Shown here: piece by piece, positions 27,125 through 38,606 of the stretch
Position numbering within the stretch: position 1 is the first letter of the stretch
How the letters are laid out: each line of letters starts with the position of its first letter
The notes under the pieces: model-generated
Told to the model about the DNA's origin: nothing
Databases searched by the model: none
Seen by the model: the letters and a program-made list of their open reading frames with translations, nothing else
Program-made: the position numbers and the translations under genes
Origin: Agaricus subrufescens
Lineage: Eukaryota; Basidiomycota; Agaricomycetes; Agaricales; Agaricaceae
DNA: 64,000 nucleotides
Reading direction: 5' to 3'
Assembly: GCA_029945375.1 (NCBI GenBank)
Contig: CM057066.1
Span: 1,302,001-1,366,000, forward strand

Positions 27125-28339
27125 ATGCAGACCGAGGCGCAGAGAGGCATGGACGCTGACTCCCTCGACGAGTACATTACTGGCCCACCGACGCCCTCCG
27201 CCAGCCAGCACCTCTCCTATCCTACCCTAGATCTGCCAGATAAAGTCGAGGCCTCTCATTCGCAGGCCCCGCAGCTCTTCAAGGACCGCATATACATCGG
27301 AAACCTTCACCCATCCGTCGACGAGTGCGTACTAAAAAAATCCATCGCAACTTATCTCTGACGAACTGTCCCCTCTAGATACACCCTTGTCCAGGTCTTC
27401 TCCAAGTTTGGCAAGATCACCAATGTCGATTTTCTTTTTCATAAATCCGGCCCTCACAAGGGCAAACCAAGGGGATACGCGTTTATCAAGTATGCGGATG
27501 AAAACGTAAGTTTGGTTGCGTTCCTACCCCCTCCTACTTGTTGAAATAGTCGTGTATGCTCATCCCGGGGTTTGCTTTTTCCGGTTCCGCATCGCAAACG
27601 AAATAAAAAATAAAAAACACAATGATAATGGACATTGTGGCACTTGTTTACATTGGTTGGTGCTGCACGGCGTCGGGTCTCTAGCTAGTAGAAAGAGCTG
27701 GGCTCTCTGGGATGAGCTCGTGGAACGACATTGATACTGAATGTTCTTGTGTAGGAAGCAGACAGGGCCTTGTCGGCTGCTCATGACAAGCCACTCAGAG
27801 GCCGCAAGCTCGTCGTTACATATGCACACCACGCGCCCTTGGACTATGCCGGTGGATCTGGGGGCAAGAGCAGAAGAGCTATGATGGAAGCCGGACGACC
27901 GACAACGCTTAGTTTGCTCAAAAGTGGCTCGTCTTCTAGGCCTGCTGGGTGCGTCTGACTTTTGGTATTGACATAATAGTCTTTTCTCAAAGATTTTGGC
28001 AGTACGGCGGCCAAGATTGCTCGTATGGAGGCCAAGCTACGGCAGCTGGAAAGCACGCCAGAGTCAGCTCGAGCCTCTACGCCTCTCCACCCTTCACTCC
28101 CGCCCAAACCTCAGACGACCTCGGTGGACTCACAAGCCAGCGTTAATAATCACCGACCCAGCCCACCCAAGGTGACGTTGCCCGATAAACCGCCCCCGTC
28201 ACTTCTAAGACTTGCTTCGTCGCCTTCGCTTCCACCGTCTTCGTCTTCGAAACCGAATAAAGCGAAATCCAAGTTGCTGGGCGTCAAAATCAGGCCAAAA
28301 GAGAAAGCACCATCGCCTGTGCCACCAAAGCAGGAGTAA
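27125..28339 (+). CDS. RBM18: RRM-domain RNA-binding protein, RBM18-like
   Basis: A single RRM protein. RNP2 is RIYIGNL, followed by EYTLVQVFSKFGKITNVDFL; RNP1 is GKPRGYAFIKY. The motif FLFHKSGPHKGKPRGY is characteristic of RBM18 rather than of general RRM proteins, as is the K-LVVTYAHH end. The C-terminal half is a disordered Ser/Pro-rich region with a short coiled segment (AAKIARMEAKLRQLEST). The first in-frame ATG is 27125; the apparent upstream codon is TTG. Exon 2 and exon 3 are separated by an unusually long intron of about 248 nt (27507-27754), against 50-60 nt elsewhere. About 285 residues; function in fungi is not established. Confidence 0.8.
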
Positions 28340-28467
28340 TATTTTTTACCATATCTTGCAAAGTATTCAGTAATTGATCACAGTTTGTGTTCTTGTAATG
28401 CATGCCATATTCATGATTATATAGACATACGGAAGCGTGATGATAAGGAGGTGGAATAAGGGAACTT

Positions 28468-29085
28468 CTACACGACTGTGCCGGCATTTGAAGCGATACG
28501 AGGCCATAGGTCGGCCTGCAATCTGCGTCAGTAGGCGATAGGGGGGGTGCAGCACCACACACGTACGCATTCTTTTGCTACGGGCCCTGTGATCGCTGAG
28601 CCTTTCATTTCACCCTTGGGGTTGACGATAACTCCGGCGTTGTCCTGTTAATGGTGAGATGGGATGTTTTCGGATGATCGGTCGAGCCTACCTCAAAGTA
28701 GAGGAATACACCATCTTTCCGGCGCCAGGCTTTGCGTTGGCGGACAACAACGGCGGGCATAGCTTGAAGTCGGATTAGTTTTGCGGCAGTCCTACGACCG
28801 AGGTCTGGTACTCACTCTTCTTCCTCAGCTCAGGCTTTCCCTTCTTGACAGACGCTACAACCATGTCACCAACACCGGCATCTGGTAACCTGTTCAGGTG
28901 TGCACCAGAACCGAAGGGTTCGATAAGATAGAGGGACTTGGCGCCACTGTTATCGGCGCAGTTCAGGACGGCGCCCACAGGGAGACCGAGGGTGATGCGG
29001 AATTTTGTACCAGATACCGTAGCTGTGGGGGCAGTGAGCGAGGGTGTGCGGTAGATAAAAAGACAAATCGCATACCTTTTGACAT
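28468..29085 (-). CDS. RPL23: 60S ribosomal protein L23 (uL14)
   Basis: Universal ribosomal protein uL14. The start [13 protein letters not shown] is made by joining ATGTCAAAAG (29085) across a 50-nt intron. It continues with [60 protein letters not shown] and [20 protein letters not shown], and ends [14 protein letters not shown] with the stop at 28468-28470. All are signature uL14 segments; about 139 residues over five exons. It shares an upstream region of about 560 bp with the catalase gene, transcribed in the opposite direction. Confidence 0.95.
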
Positions 29086-29643
29086 TTTCTGAGATAGGCT
29101 TTGGCGGTCGTAACGAGACGGAGACGAGCGGAGGGGAGATCAGGAAACAAGGTTCGTGGGCCGAGCTCGGCATTGGCCGGCTATACAGTTGATCGGGAGG
29201 TGCCGGAGGGCCACCGGAGCTGGTTCAAGATCCGGAAGCGCATGTGTTAACTTTTAAGGTCCTCCGATCAGACGCCTCGCCCTGGCCAATCGCAGGCCGG
29301 GATTTTGTCATGCACTGATTGTGCGGACAGGGGCCTCTGCTACGCCCGACGTCGGACCCAGTGAGCTTGGGCGTGTCTACCTGGGGCGCAGTAGACACGT
29401 TCGCCTCATTCGGCGAGCAGCGATTGCGATGGAGACGATGGAGCCCTTACGGAAGGGTCCTCCCAGTGCAGCCAATGGGGAGCTTGGCATTGCTAATTGT
29501 GCTTGATAATCGCTGGTCTCGATCCCAAAGCTTGCAAGGTTCTGATCAGCTGGATAAAGTAATGTTCCTGCAATGTCGAGTGTATATAAACCGCCCGCGA
29601 CTGCTTCACCTCTTTCCTACCTCCCACCTTGTTCGCCAAGGAA
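29086..29643. promoter_or_regulatory. Shared upstream region of RPL23 and the catalase gene
   Basis: 558 bp between the divergent start codons. On the catalase side TATATAAA lies at 29583-29590, 54 bp before the ATG. AGGGG/CCCCT-type stress-element cores occur (for example ACAGGGGCC near 29328), which fits a stress-induced catalase, but function is inferred. No open frame here is credible. Confidence 0.5.
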
Positions 29644-31672
29644 ATGCCCACCCAAGCAGTGTTCAACAACAAAGACGGTGCCGTCTACACCGCCTCCAAT
29701 GGTGCCCCCGTCAACGAGCCATACTCGGCTCTGAGGGCGGGTTTCCATGGACCCCTTCTCCTCCAAGGTCCCCCCCCCGTCTTCACTTCGCGTCGCTGAA
29801 TGTCTTCTGATCGATGATTAGATTTCCACCACATTGACCTCCTCGCTCACTTTGATCGCGAGCGTATCCCTGAGCGAGTCGTCAGTACCCCTGATCCCTT
29901 ATCTACGCGATCAACTCATTCACACGTCCCCCCTCTAGGTCCACGCCAAGGCCGCTGGTGCCCACGGCTACTTTGAAGTCACTCATGATCTGAGCGACAT
30001 CACATCCCAGTCCCTCTTCCAGGGCACAGGCAAAAAAGTCCGCATCACTGCCCGCTTCTCCACCGTCGGTGGTGAATCTGGTTCAGCGGATACCGCTCGT
30101 GATCCTCGTGGCTTTGCCGTCAAGCTCAGGACAGAGGAGGGTAACTGGGATTGGGTGTTCAACAACACCCCCATCTTCTTCATCCGTGACCCCGCCAAGT
30201 TTGCCCACTTTATCCACACACAAAAGAGGGACCCTCAGACGCACTTGAAGGACCCTGATGCTTTCTGGGTGAGCCTTGAGAGAGTTCTGTCTGTGTATGC
30301 CACGATTAAATAATCTCAGGACTATCTCGGTCAAAATCCCGAGTCTATTCATCAGATGATGATTCTCTTCTCCGATCGCGGAACTCCCGACGGCTACTTC
30401 AACCAGCACGGTTACTCTGGCCACACCTTCAAGTGGTGCAAGGCCGATGGCTCTTTTGTGTATGTCCAGGTCCACTGCCGAGCTGACAAGGGCTTCAAGG
30501 TCAGTCCAGACTTGTCTATTTGTCACGGCTTGAGTTAATAACTTCTTTAGACCATGGACAATGATACTGCCACCCGCCTGGCAGGAGAGAACCCAGATTA
30601 CGGTATTCAACAAATGGTTGAGGCAATTGACAATGGCGATTTCCCTTCCTGGACTGTCTATATCGTACGTTTTCATTGACACATGCGAAATGAAACCTTA
30701 CTCACTGCATAATATTAAATCAGCAAACCATGACACCTGATCAAGCCGAACAATTCCGCTACAATATCCTTGATTTGACCAAAGTTTGGCCTCACAAGGA
30801 TTTCCCTCTCCGTCCCATTGGTAAGATGGTTCTTAACGAGAACCCGCAAAACTACTTTGCCGAGATTGAGCAGGTAAGCGAGCATCCATGGATTTGCGAG
30901 TGTTCAATTCCTGATTCAACAACATCTCGACAATCTAGGCCGCATTCTCTCCTTCCCATCTCGTTCCCTACATCGAGCCCTCCGCTGACCCTGTCCTCCA
31001 ATCCCGACTCTTCTCTTACCCCGATACCCACCGTCACCGTCTGGGTACTAACTACCAGCAACTTCCCGTCAACGCTCCTATTGCGCCCGTCGCCAACTTC
31101 CAACGCGATGGTCCCATGGCCTTTGTTAACCAGGGCAACAGGCCCAACTACCAGAGCTCCATCCAACCTTTGACATATGCTGGCAGGCCAGGTGCTTTGG
31201 AAGCTTCTGCTAATGATCGTCAACGGGCTGCCAAGCATGAGAACTTTATCGGTGCTGCTTGGAGGTATCTGAGTGTTATCAGCGAGCGTAAGTGTCTTTT
31301 GTTTTTGTTTTGATTCCCTCTAACGCTCGACGTGCAGTCGACTTTGAACAACCCCGTGTCCTCTGGTCTAAAGTCTGGAGTGAAAAGGAACGTGAGACTT
31401 ATGTCAAGAACGTATCTGGTCACTTTGGTCAGGTCAAGAGCCCCATCGTCAAGGCTAGGCAATGTAAGTATCACAAAAACAAAGGAAATGATTTCGTCGA
31501 GAACTAATAATGGTGATCCTTTCCAGTGTCTGTCTGGGCTGCTGTCGATCAAGGTCTTTCTGACCGTATTGCTGATGCCGTTGGCCACCCTCACGTCAAA
31601 CCCATGCCATGCCTCCCCGCTTCTGAGGTTATCAACTTCAGGCACAACATTGGTGTTGCCTTGCAGCCATAA
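29644..31672 (+). CDS. Monofunctional haem catalase (small-subunit clade)
   Basis: Decomposes hydrogen peroxide. The protein starts [16 protein letters not shown]. The catalytic His is in [20 protein letters not shown] and the active-site Asn in [10 protein letters not shown]. The proximal haem Tyr is in [14 protein letters not shown]. About 510 residues from eight or more exons; the length matches the small-subunit catalases rather than the 700-residue class. It ends [13 protein letters not shown], with no SKL-type tripeptide, so peroxisomal import by PTS1 is not evident and a cytosolic enzyme is possible. Confidence 0.95.
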
Positions 31673-31970
31673 TTGAGATTTTTCTTGGGCTGGTCTCACA
31701 AGTATGTGTTAGAACGCATGCGATTACTTGTACTTTGTCAAAAAAGAAAAAAACCATGTATGATTAGACTATGTAAAAAAAAACAAGTTTGTGCTTCGCA
31801 ATGTTATCTAGTGCGCGTCAATAGACACAAACAGTGCGATGCTGCTTGGAGTGCTACCAGTGTAACCACGCCTACATCGCTCCTTCTTACATACCACAAC
31901 ACTTCTTTCTTCCCCCAAATCAAGTTCAAAACATCACAAATTCAAGGCCCAGTCCAAGCGCCGTAAAAAG

Positions 31971-33809
31971 ATGAAAATCGCCGTCGAAGGTTGCTGTCAT
32001 GGCGAATTGGATGCTATATACGATCATATTCGCCACCTCGAAAAGCAAAACCAATATACAGTCGATTTGTTGCTTATTTGTGGCGATTTTCAAGCTATGC
32101 GGAATCTTTCTGATTTACAATGCATGGCCGTACCGCACAAGTATAAGCAGTTGGGTGGATTTTACAAGTAGGTGCGGGTCTTTACGTGTTTCTTTTTACT
32201 TTTGGCGATCTTGACTTTATATCTATGGGCGTCTTTTGACCTTTTCTTTTTTGTTTGGTTGGTATAGATATTATACGGGAGAAAAGACTGCTCCACTTTT
32301 GACGATTGTTATTGGGGGGAATCATGAAGCGTCGAACTATATGTGGGAGCTGTACGTCTTTCTGTTTGCTTCCCCTTTCCCTATGGTGACTCAGTGGATT
32401 ATTGTAGGTACCATGGTGGTTGGCTTGCACCTAATATTTATTTTCTTGGGCATGCTGGATGTGTTCGGGTGAATGGGATCAATATTGCAGGTGCTTCTGG
32501 AATTTTCAAGCGCAATGATTTTCGTGCAGGTATTCATTCCATTCTTACATATTCTTATTTTTTTTCTTAATATGTAGTATAGGAAATCTTGAAAGGTTGC
32601 CTTACACGCCAAGTTCTTTGCGGAGTATATACCATATCCGAGAATTTAACGTCCGGCGACTTTCTCTTGTGAGTTTTGCAGCTTATAACTGATTGACGAT
32701 TTATACTGATGCCTGATCTTCCTTCAGCTCAGCCAACCTACTATATTTCTTTCGCACGACTGGCCACAATCCATTGAACATCACGGAAACTTGACGAATC
32801 TTCTCAGAAACAAACCTTTCTTTCGACAGGACATTGATAAAGGAGAGCTCGGTTCACCTCCCATGATGGGCTTGTTGAGAAACCTGAAACCGGAATGGTG
32901 GTTTTCTGCTCATTTACATACTCGATTTGAAGCAAAAGTTGTTCATGGGTCGGAAGACCTTGAGTCTAATGAAGCAGGCGGGGAAAAGGTGCAGAATCCG
33001 GATGAGATTGTTATTGATGACGACGAGGTGGATGTCGACACTAGTGCTGCAGAAAGTAGTACGGGCCCGACGACTGGCACTACAGCTCTGGTATCGGAGT
33101 TGCCAAAGCAGAATCCGGATGAGATTACGCTGGATGAAGAGGAAGACGTTGTCGAAGCGCCTCCTGCGCCTGCTCCAACCGTATCACAATCTCAAAGTTC
33201 AGTTACGCGTTTCCTTGCCTTGGACAAGTGCTTACCGAAGCGGCAATTCCTGGAGGTACGTCCCCTAACCCTCGCAAGTTGTACTTTTGTTGATTGTCTG
33301 AAACGCTATACCTAGGTCGTGGATATCCCTTTTCCTAAGCCAGAGGCTACGTCCGTTTCTATTACTTCCGATGGCACACCTTGCGCCCCTGTTCTGGAAT
33401 TTAACCCCGAATGGCTGGCTATAACGCGTGCTTTTCATCCCTGGTTCTCAACCACCCGCCATCAACCCAGTTTTCCTGATGAAAGTGAAGCGAGGTCCGC
33501 GGTGGCTGCTTCCATGCAATGGGTAGTCGAAAATCTGCAGAGTGGGTTACCCCAAAACATCGCTAGATTTCTCCTCTGACCTTTGATGTAGAAGGCGATT
33601 CGACGACAAGATTACTTGTGAATGATATCCAGCAGTTTGTCCAAACCGCCCCTGGGCCTGTGGCACCCGCTTCACCTAATCAAAAAGTCGATGAGAAGGC
33701 GCCACAGCCACCTGCATATTCGAATCCGCAGACAGAAGCGTTTTGTAGAATGATCGGGATTGAAAATAAGATTAATCCTGGTGGAATATCTGGAGGCGGC
33801 AGCGCATAA
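31971..33809 (+). CDS. DBR1: RNA lariat debranching enzyme Dbr1
   Basis: Hydrolyses the 2'-5' branch of excised intron lariats. The metallophosphoesterase motifs are all visible: [14 protein letters not shown] at the N-terminus ([11 protein letters not shown]), [40 protein letters not shown] and [13 protein letters not shown]. Asn and His metal ligands are intact, and the Cys in the first motif is the Dbr1 hallmark. An acidic linker follows (two copies of QNPDEI near 32993 and 33110), then the Dbr1 C-terminal domain ([34 protein letters not shown]). The last intron runs from GTGGGT near 33541 to about 33591. About 510 residues; stop at 33807-33809. Confidence 0.95.
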
Positions 33810-35083
33810 TTGTCACTGGTTCCCTCAAGTTGTAAATTTCATTTCTTTTTACTCTTGGACACCCGTTGTTTTATCCTTAGTGGTTTTTTTATAATTTCAA
33901 GGCAGACAATGAAAAGACGTTACAGCCCGACAGCAGCCAGAGAATTGTTTTTTTTCAACTTATGACTGAGCTCGAATGTGCTGGATTCTGAAGCCTTGGG
34001 GCCGGGGAAATTTTGATGGTGCTGCGGCAGCACATTGATCGTCCTGGCCAATCCGGTCATCGAGCTCGACTGGGCCCAGCCGTAACCTCAGAGGTAACCG
34101 TCTCAATGTCATGATGCTTGGAAGCATCCGGTGACTTAAGGCTGAACTACAGAAGAAATCTAATTATCTAATGGAATGATAGGTGGTCAGAGAGGGCAGA
34201 AAGATCTGAGTGTACAGGGGAGAGTAATCCGCGGGTGCGTTTTGTATGTAGAGCACACTTGTACATGAGTTTCCGATTTGACGAATAGCACGGAAGAAGG
34301 CGCAGACAATGTAATATACGTTCCCATGATTTTGAAAACGAATTCACAACCTGAACTACTTTACAATGATATATCAATCTGACACACTGATTGTGATTGT
34401 GATACCCCTGTTGTTGCAACTACCGGTATGAAGTGAGGCTGCGCCTCTGTTGTGATAGAAAAGAAGTATCAGTGATTGGGGTTGCTGCTTACGCTGGTCT
34501 ATTGATCTAGAAGGACCTTAAGAGTGTGAAACTGGAGGCAGTGCCACTAGTATCATCACGACGATCGTTCTAGCTTGATTGGTGAAATCATAGGCAACAG
34601 TACAGATGAAGATCTAGATACCGGTAAAACACGTTCGTTCTCGCTAGATGATCAGAGAACTGTTCCCCTAACATTGATATATACCAAGCGTTCTCGCCTC
34701 AATGGGGTGTTGCTGCCCTTAGGCACTACATCGTATCACTTTTCATCTGTCTTAGTGAGGATTGTTACCACCGTCAAATTTCGTTGGGTCATTAGTGCGG
34801 GCAAGCCGCTTACTGGTTGACATGGGTATCATTCTAAATCCTATTTCTTTACAAATCATCAAGGTAGTCTACTATGTCGATGTACTGGATAAAAACACAC
34901 GAGGGATCCGATTTAACGAAACAAGAATACTAGGGCTACAGGGGGGTTGAAACAAACGAAAAAATTGCAATCATCGTCACGATTGAGGTTTTGTTCGTAA
35001 TCCAAAAAAACTATATGAGAGTAGAGGGGAGGGTTGAAAACCAGCGATAAAAAAGAAATCTCCCGGAGATGAAACAAGTCCGC
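33810..35083. other. Intergenic stretch between DBR1 and the STE3-like receptor
   Basis: About 1.27 kb. I looked here for short pheromone-precursor frames ending in a CAAX box on the forward strand and found none that hold up; the minus strand was only partly checked. No other gene is supported. Confidence 0.4.
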
Positions 35084-36660
35084 TTAAACCATGTCGTGCG
35101 AGTGCCGACGAGGTTCTTCGGAAACGAATGAAGGGGGTGAAGATTTTGCAGCACCGAGTTCAGGGTCTGCGATGCTCGACGTTGGGGATGATGGCACAGT
35201 CGAAATCTCGTACTGGTCGTTTTCACCCAAGGTGCCTCCAATATCAGGAAGAACGAGATCATCGTAATGGAATGTAGGTTTGAAGACCTCCTCGTTGAAC
35301 TTCTTTTTGCCGAACACGCCACCGAAGCCGCGATCCTTCTTTCCGTCCGTAGCGCTTGGTTTGGTGATTCCGTCGCTGCCTTTGAGGGAGGACTTATCCG
35401 AGAACGAAAGGTCGGAAGAAGAGTTGTCGCAGCCGTATTTCTGGGTGAAGCCTATCTCTGTGCCAACCTTTGAGATCCTAGAAGAAGAGTTGAGTAATGG
35501 AAGAAAAAAGGTATCAAAGAACGTACTGTGACGAGGTGATAGTAGTACCGGACGAGGCACTTGTTGAGATACCAACAAGCTTGGCGACGGAGCTGGCGGC
35601 GGAGCGGTAGTTCTTCCTGGCCTCATCGGCAAAGCCAAAGAAGGCGAAAAAGACGATTGCGCAGACGATAGGTAGCCATCGACTCAGCTCTAGTGAGCTT
35701 TGCTGAATGGGATTCGAACGCCAAAGGATTGACGGAATTTGGTCGACTCGAGAATATCCACTGTGTGTGTCCTGCCAGCTGATCCAAGGATGCATAACGT
35801 TATTGGAAAGGTTGAGGTAGAGAGCATAGATGCCGATCGGAACAGTGCAAAGGATTTCGCAGGAGGCCAGGGCTATAAGACGCATGTAACGTCCGGTAGT
35901 GAGATTGGAATAGACGGAAAGGATCGCCTTGGACTGCGCGCGGGTCTTGTAGAACGCGCGAATGGTGAGTGCAGCATAAACACCCGCTACGAGACCGATG
36001 ATGATCGGGGGCAAGGAAACGAACAAGATGGCGACCCAGGTGTTATAGGTGTACGGGTAGCAGCCGACTTCTTGGAAGATATTGAAGCGATGGCCTTCAG
36101 AAATGATTTCTAGCAATGAAATCAGACAAGATGCTCGTTTATGCTTTCCGGATATGACTCACGCAGAATCATCTCAAGAATGGGAAGTCCAAGACCGATG
36201 GCCAAGTCGAAATAAACTTGCCGGTGCTTCTCGGCTCTCGTAATGCTCACGCTACGCACAGAAGCGATGCAGTAAAGTCGTCGGGTGATGCAAAGCGAAG
36301 CTGCGGGGATTGCAACAGCTGTACCAACAATGATTCTTGAAGCTGTTACATCGAGCTTTATGAGCTTAGGAGATCTAAGCAGGGACTATGACTTACTTAT
36401 ATCGCACCAGACAGGTGCATAGTTGATTGCACTTTTGCTCCACACCACAGAGTTTATGGCCTGGATGAGACAGGCTAAACCCGTCCAAGCCATATAAAGG
36501 CACGTCCCCGTGTTCCAGGCTGGAGGGGACAATGAGAATTCTGTGCTAGGAACCGGGAGAGGCTGATATGTTTACCTTCAAGATGCCATGGGAAGGGAAT
36601 GCAGACAAGGGCGAAGCCGATGAAGCTGAAGAGAGAGAAAACCCAGTTGGGATAGCTCAT
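35084..36660 (-). CDS. STE3: STE3-type fungal pheromone receptor (seven-transmembrane GPCR)
   Basis: Binds lipopeptide mating pheromone at the plasma membrane. The protein starts MSYPNWVFSLFSFIGFALVC (helix I) at 36660. Exons follow with WNTGTCLYMAWTGLACLIQA (helix II), RLYCIASVRSVSITRAEKHR (the intracellular loop after helix III), FDLAIGLGLPILEM (helix IV) and GCYPYTYNTWVAILFVSLPP (helix V with its extracellular CYP motif). Then come YMRLIALASCEILCTVPIGI (helix VI) and WLPIVCAIVFFAFFGFADEA (helix VII). A Ser/Thr-rich cytosolic tail ends RRHSHDMV. These are family hallmarks. In agaricomycetes such receptors sit either at the B mating-type locus with pheromone genes or elsewhere as non-mating paralogues; no pheromone precursor was recognised nearby, so its role is open. 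Confidence 0.93.
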
Positions 36661-38606
36661 TTCAGATCGTCGGATGGCTTGGAGGACGTTGTGAAGGGCA
36701 CCCTGACAGGAAATGAGATAGAAGGGATAGGGCGGATGCGCCAGGCTGGATGCTTTAAAGGCTGGGCAGTACATTCCTTCTTTATTCCCAAAATATACGC
36801 TGGCTTGTTGCCCCGAAGATTCGAGTCCGTATTTGGACGTGAGCTTGTCCTGTTCTAATAATAAGGCACTAGTAGTCGCACGTGGTGGCTTCCTCTTTTG
36901 GATCTTCCTTTGTCGCTGTCTGCCTGCCCTTGATCCAGTTGGCGATAAGTCGGCGGCGTTTTTCTCGCGCTCGTCAGCTGCATGTGCACTCTCATCGGTA
37001 TTAACCTGAATATTGTGGCCGTATGTCGAGGCAATGTCTTTACGTACATTTTTTTTCACCGATGTCGGCCCGGCAGAAATGTTATCCACTGACTCTGCTC
37101 CTTTGTACATCACAGTTTTGAAATGATATTCTGTGTAAATGAGGTGTCTTCCGTAAATAAATATAATCATAAACATAGGGTCGCTCTTTCCATGACCGCG
37201 GAATCTGGAATCCGTGCCGTATCTAAGTTCCGAGTGGACTGTGAGAAACCGACCAGCTACTCGCTTTAGCAGTCTAGCAATCAACTACAGATTTCCTAAT
37301 TATGATAATTCCGATGCTTCGGCTATCCAATTCACGGACGTTTGAGTGATTTCTCTTGAAACCGATATCAAACCTCACCCAAAGTGCTTGTTGGAGAAAA
37401 CGTCCTTCGTGTTCTTCTAAGCCCTGCGCTTTACACTGGTTTGGAAAGGCGGAAGAACCGGCTTTCATGTGCGTGAGAAGTACGCTGGCGATTAATAGTA
37501 GTGTCAAGAGGCCTATCCCAAGTGTAAGCAGGCTATCCTGTCGGGCAAGTAATCATTACACCAAAAGTGATACAAGAGAATACCTTGTGATAATCTGTCA
37601 CTGTCTGGTATATCAGGCAGCGCGGGACCTACTACCAACTTGACATTTCTGTAGGCCCGGGATCACTAGACAATGGATATCTAAAAATGTGATTGATCAT
37701 TTCTGGCGAGTCATTCACGCCTTATTGCATTGTTACTGCTGGTTACTTATTGCCCTTGTTTTCTAATAATGGATCCCTGATTATTGGTTTCAGAAGAGAA
37801 GCCAAAGAAACCATCTCAATTTTGTGGACATACCTTGTTTTCTAAAGATACAACTAGTGTCTAGACAAAATTCTCCGGCTCACCCAGGCTCATGACTCAA
37901 CGGTGTATATGCAGTACTTTCGATTCTCAATCTTATAGGACAAAAATAACTCATATGTTCTATATGCGGGCGCATTGCGGTAGGTTGCTCTTATGCTGGG
38001 AAGGGTACGAGTTCGACCCATGAATAGCTTTTTGTATTACAATTACCCCAGTCCCTGATCCCTCACCGCGATTCCGAATTCCGGTGCACATTTGGGCCAA
38101 GTTCACTATTTTTTCGGTCGTCTGGGCCTTTGCCACATTGAAGGGATATCACTAAGCGACTCAACGGTCATTGATCCGTTACTTTCATCATGTGCTGGTG
38201 GCAGCGGACATTGTGACTTTAGAATGTATCAAGACTACGTCGAAGGAGTTGAGAACCGCTGTAGTTGAGTTGAGCAGTCTGTGAAAAGATTTCCACGTCG
38301 CCACTACTCTGTTCGTCTTTTGCCACAGCACACTAATAAACTTTCTGCTCAAGAGCGGGAGTGTATTGCCCTCGAAATGCTGGCCAGTCAATCACACTTC
38401 AGATGGAGGACTTTGGCTAGTGACTCATATATACTAGTGCCGAGAAGCAGATTGTAACCGCCCAGAATTCTATGCATGGGATTTACAGATTCTGACAATT
38501 TATTTGCTTTGCTTTATGAACCATAATTTACATTCCATCAACAACTGCAAGACAAGTATAGAGAAACATTCTTCCGAGATATATCGTATCGGTAGTCCTG
38601 ATGGCT
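36661..38606. other. Intergenic stretch upstream of the receptor
   Basis: About 1.95 kb between the receptor start and the chitinase stop. Forward-strand CAAX-ending short frames were searched by eye without success. Several open frames of 60-95 codons exist but lack motifs. A GGGTACGAGTTCGACCC segment near 38016 resembles a tRNA B box, but no cloverleaf forms around it. Confidence 0.4.

Noticed and set aside
33960..33990. Short frame ending Cys-Ala-Gly-Phe-stop near the receptor, as a possible pheromone precursor
   Set aside because: The residues after Cys are not aliphatic and the frame from its ATG is only nine codons long.
35700..35720. GGATTCGAAC resembling a tRNA B box
   Set aside because: It lies inside the coding sequence of the STE3-like receptor and no cloverleaf can be folded.
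38016..38032. GTACGAGTTCGACCC resembling a tRNA T arm
   Set aside because: The stem does not pair in tRNA geometry and there is no acceptor or D arm nearby.
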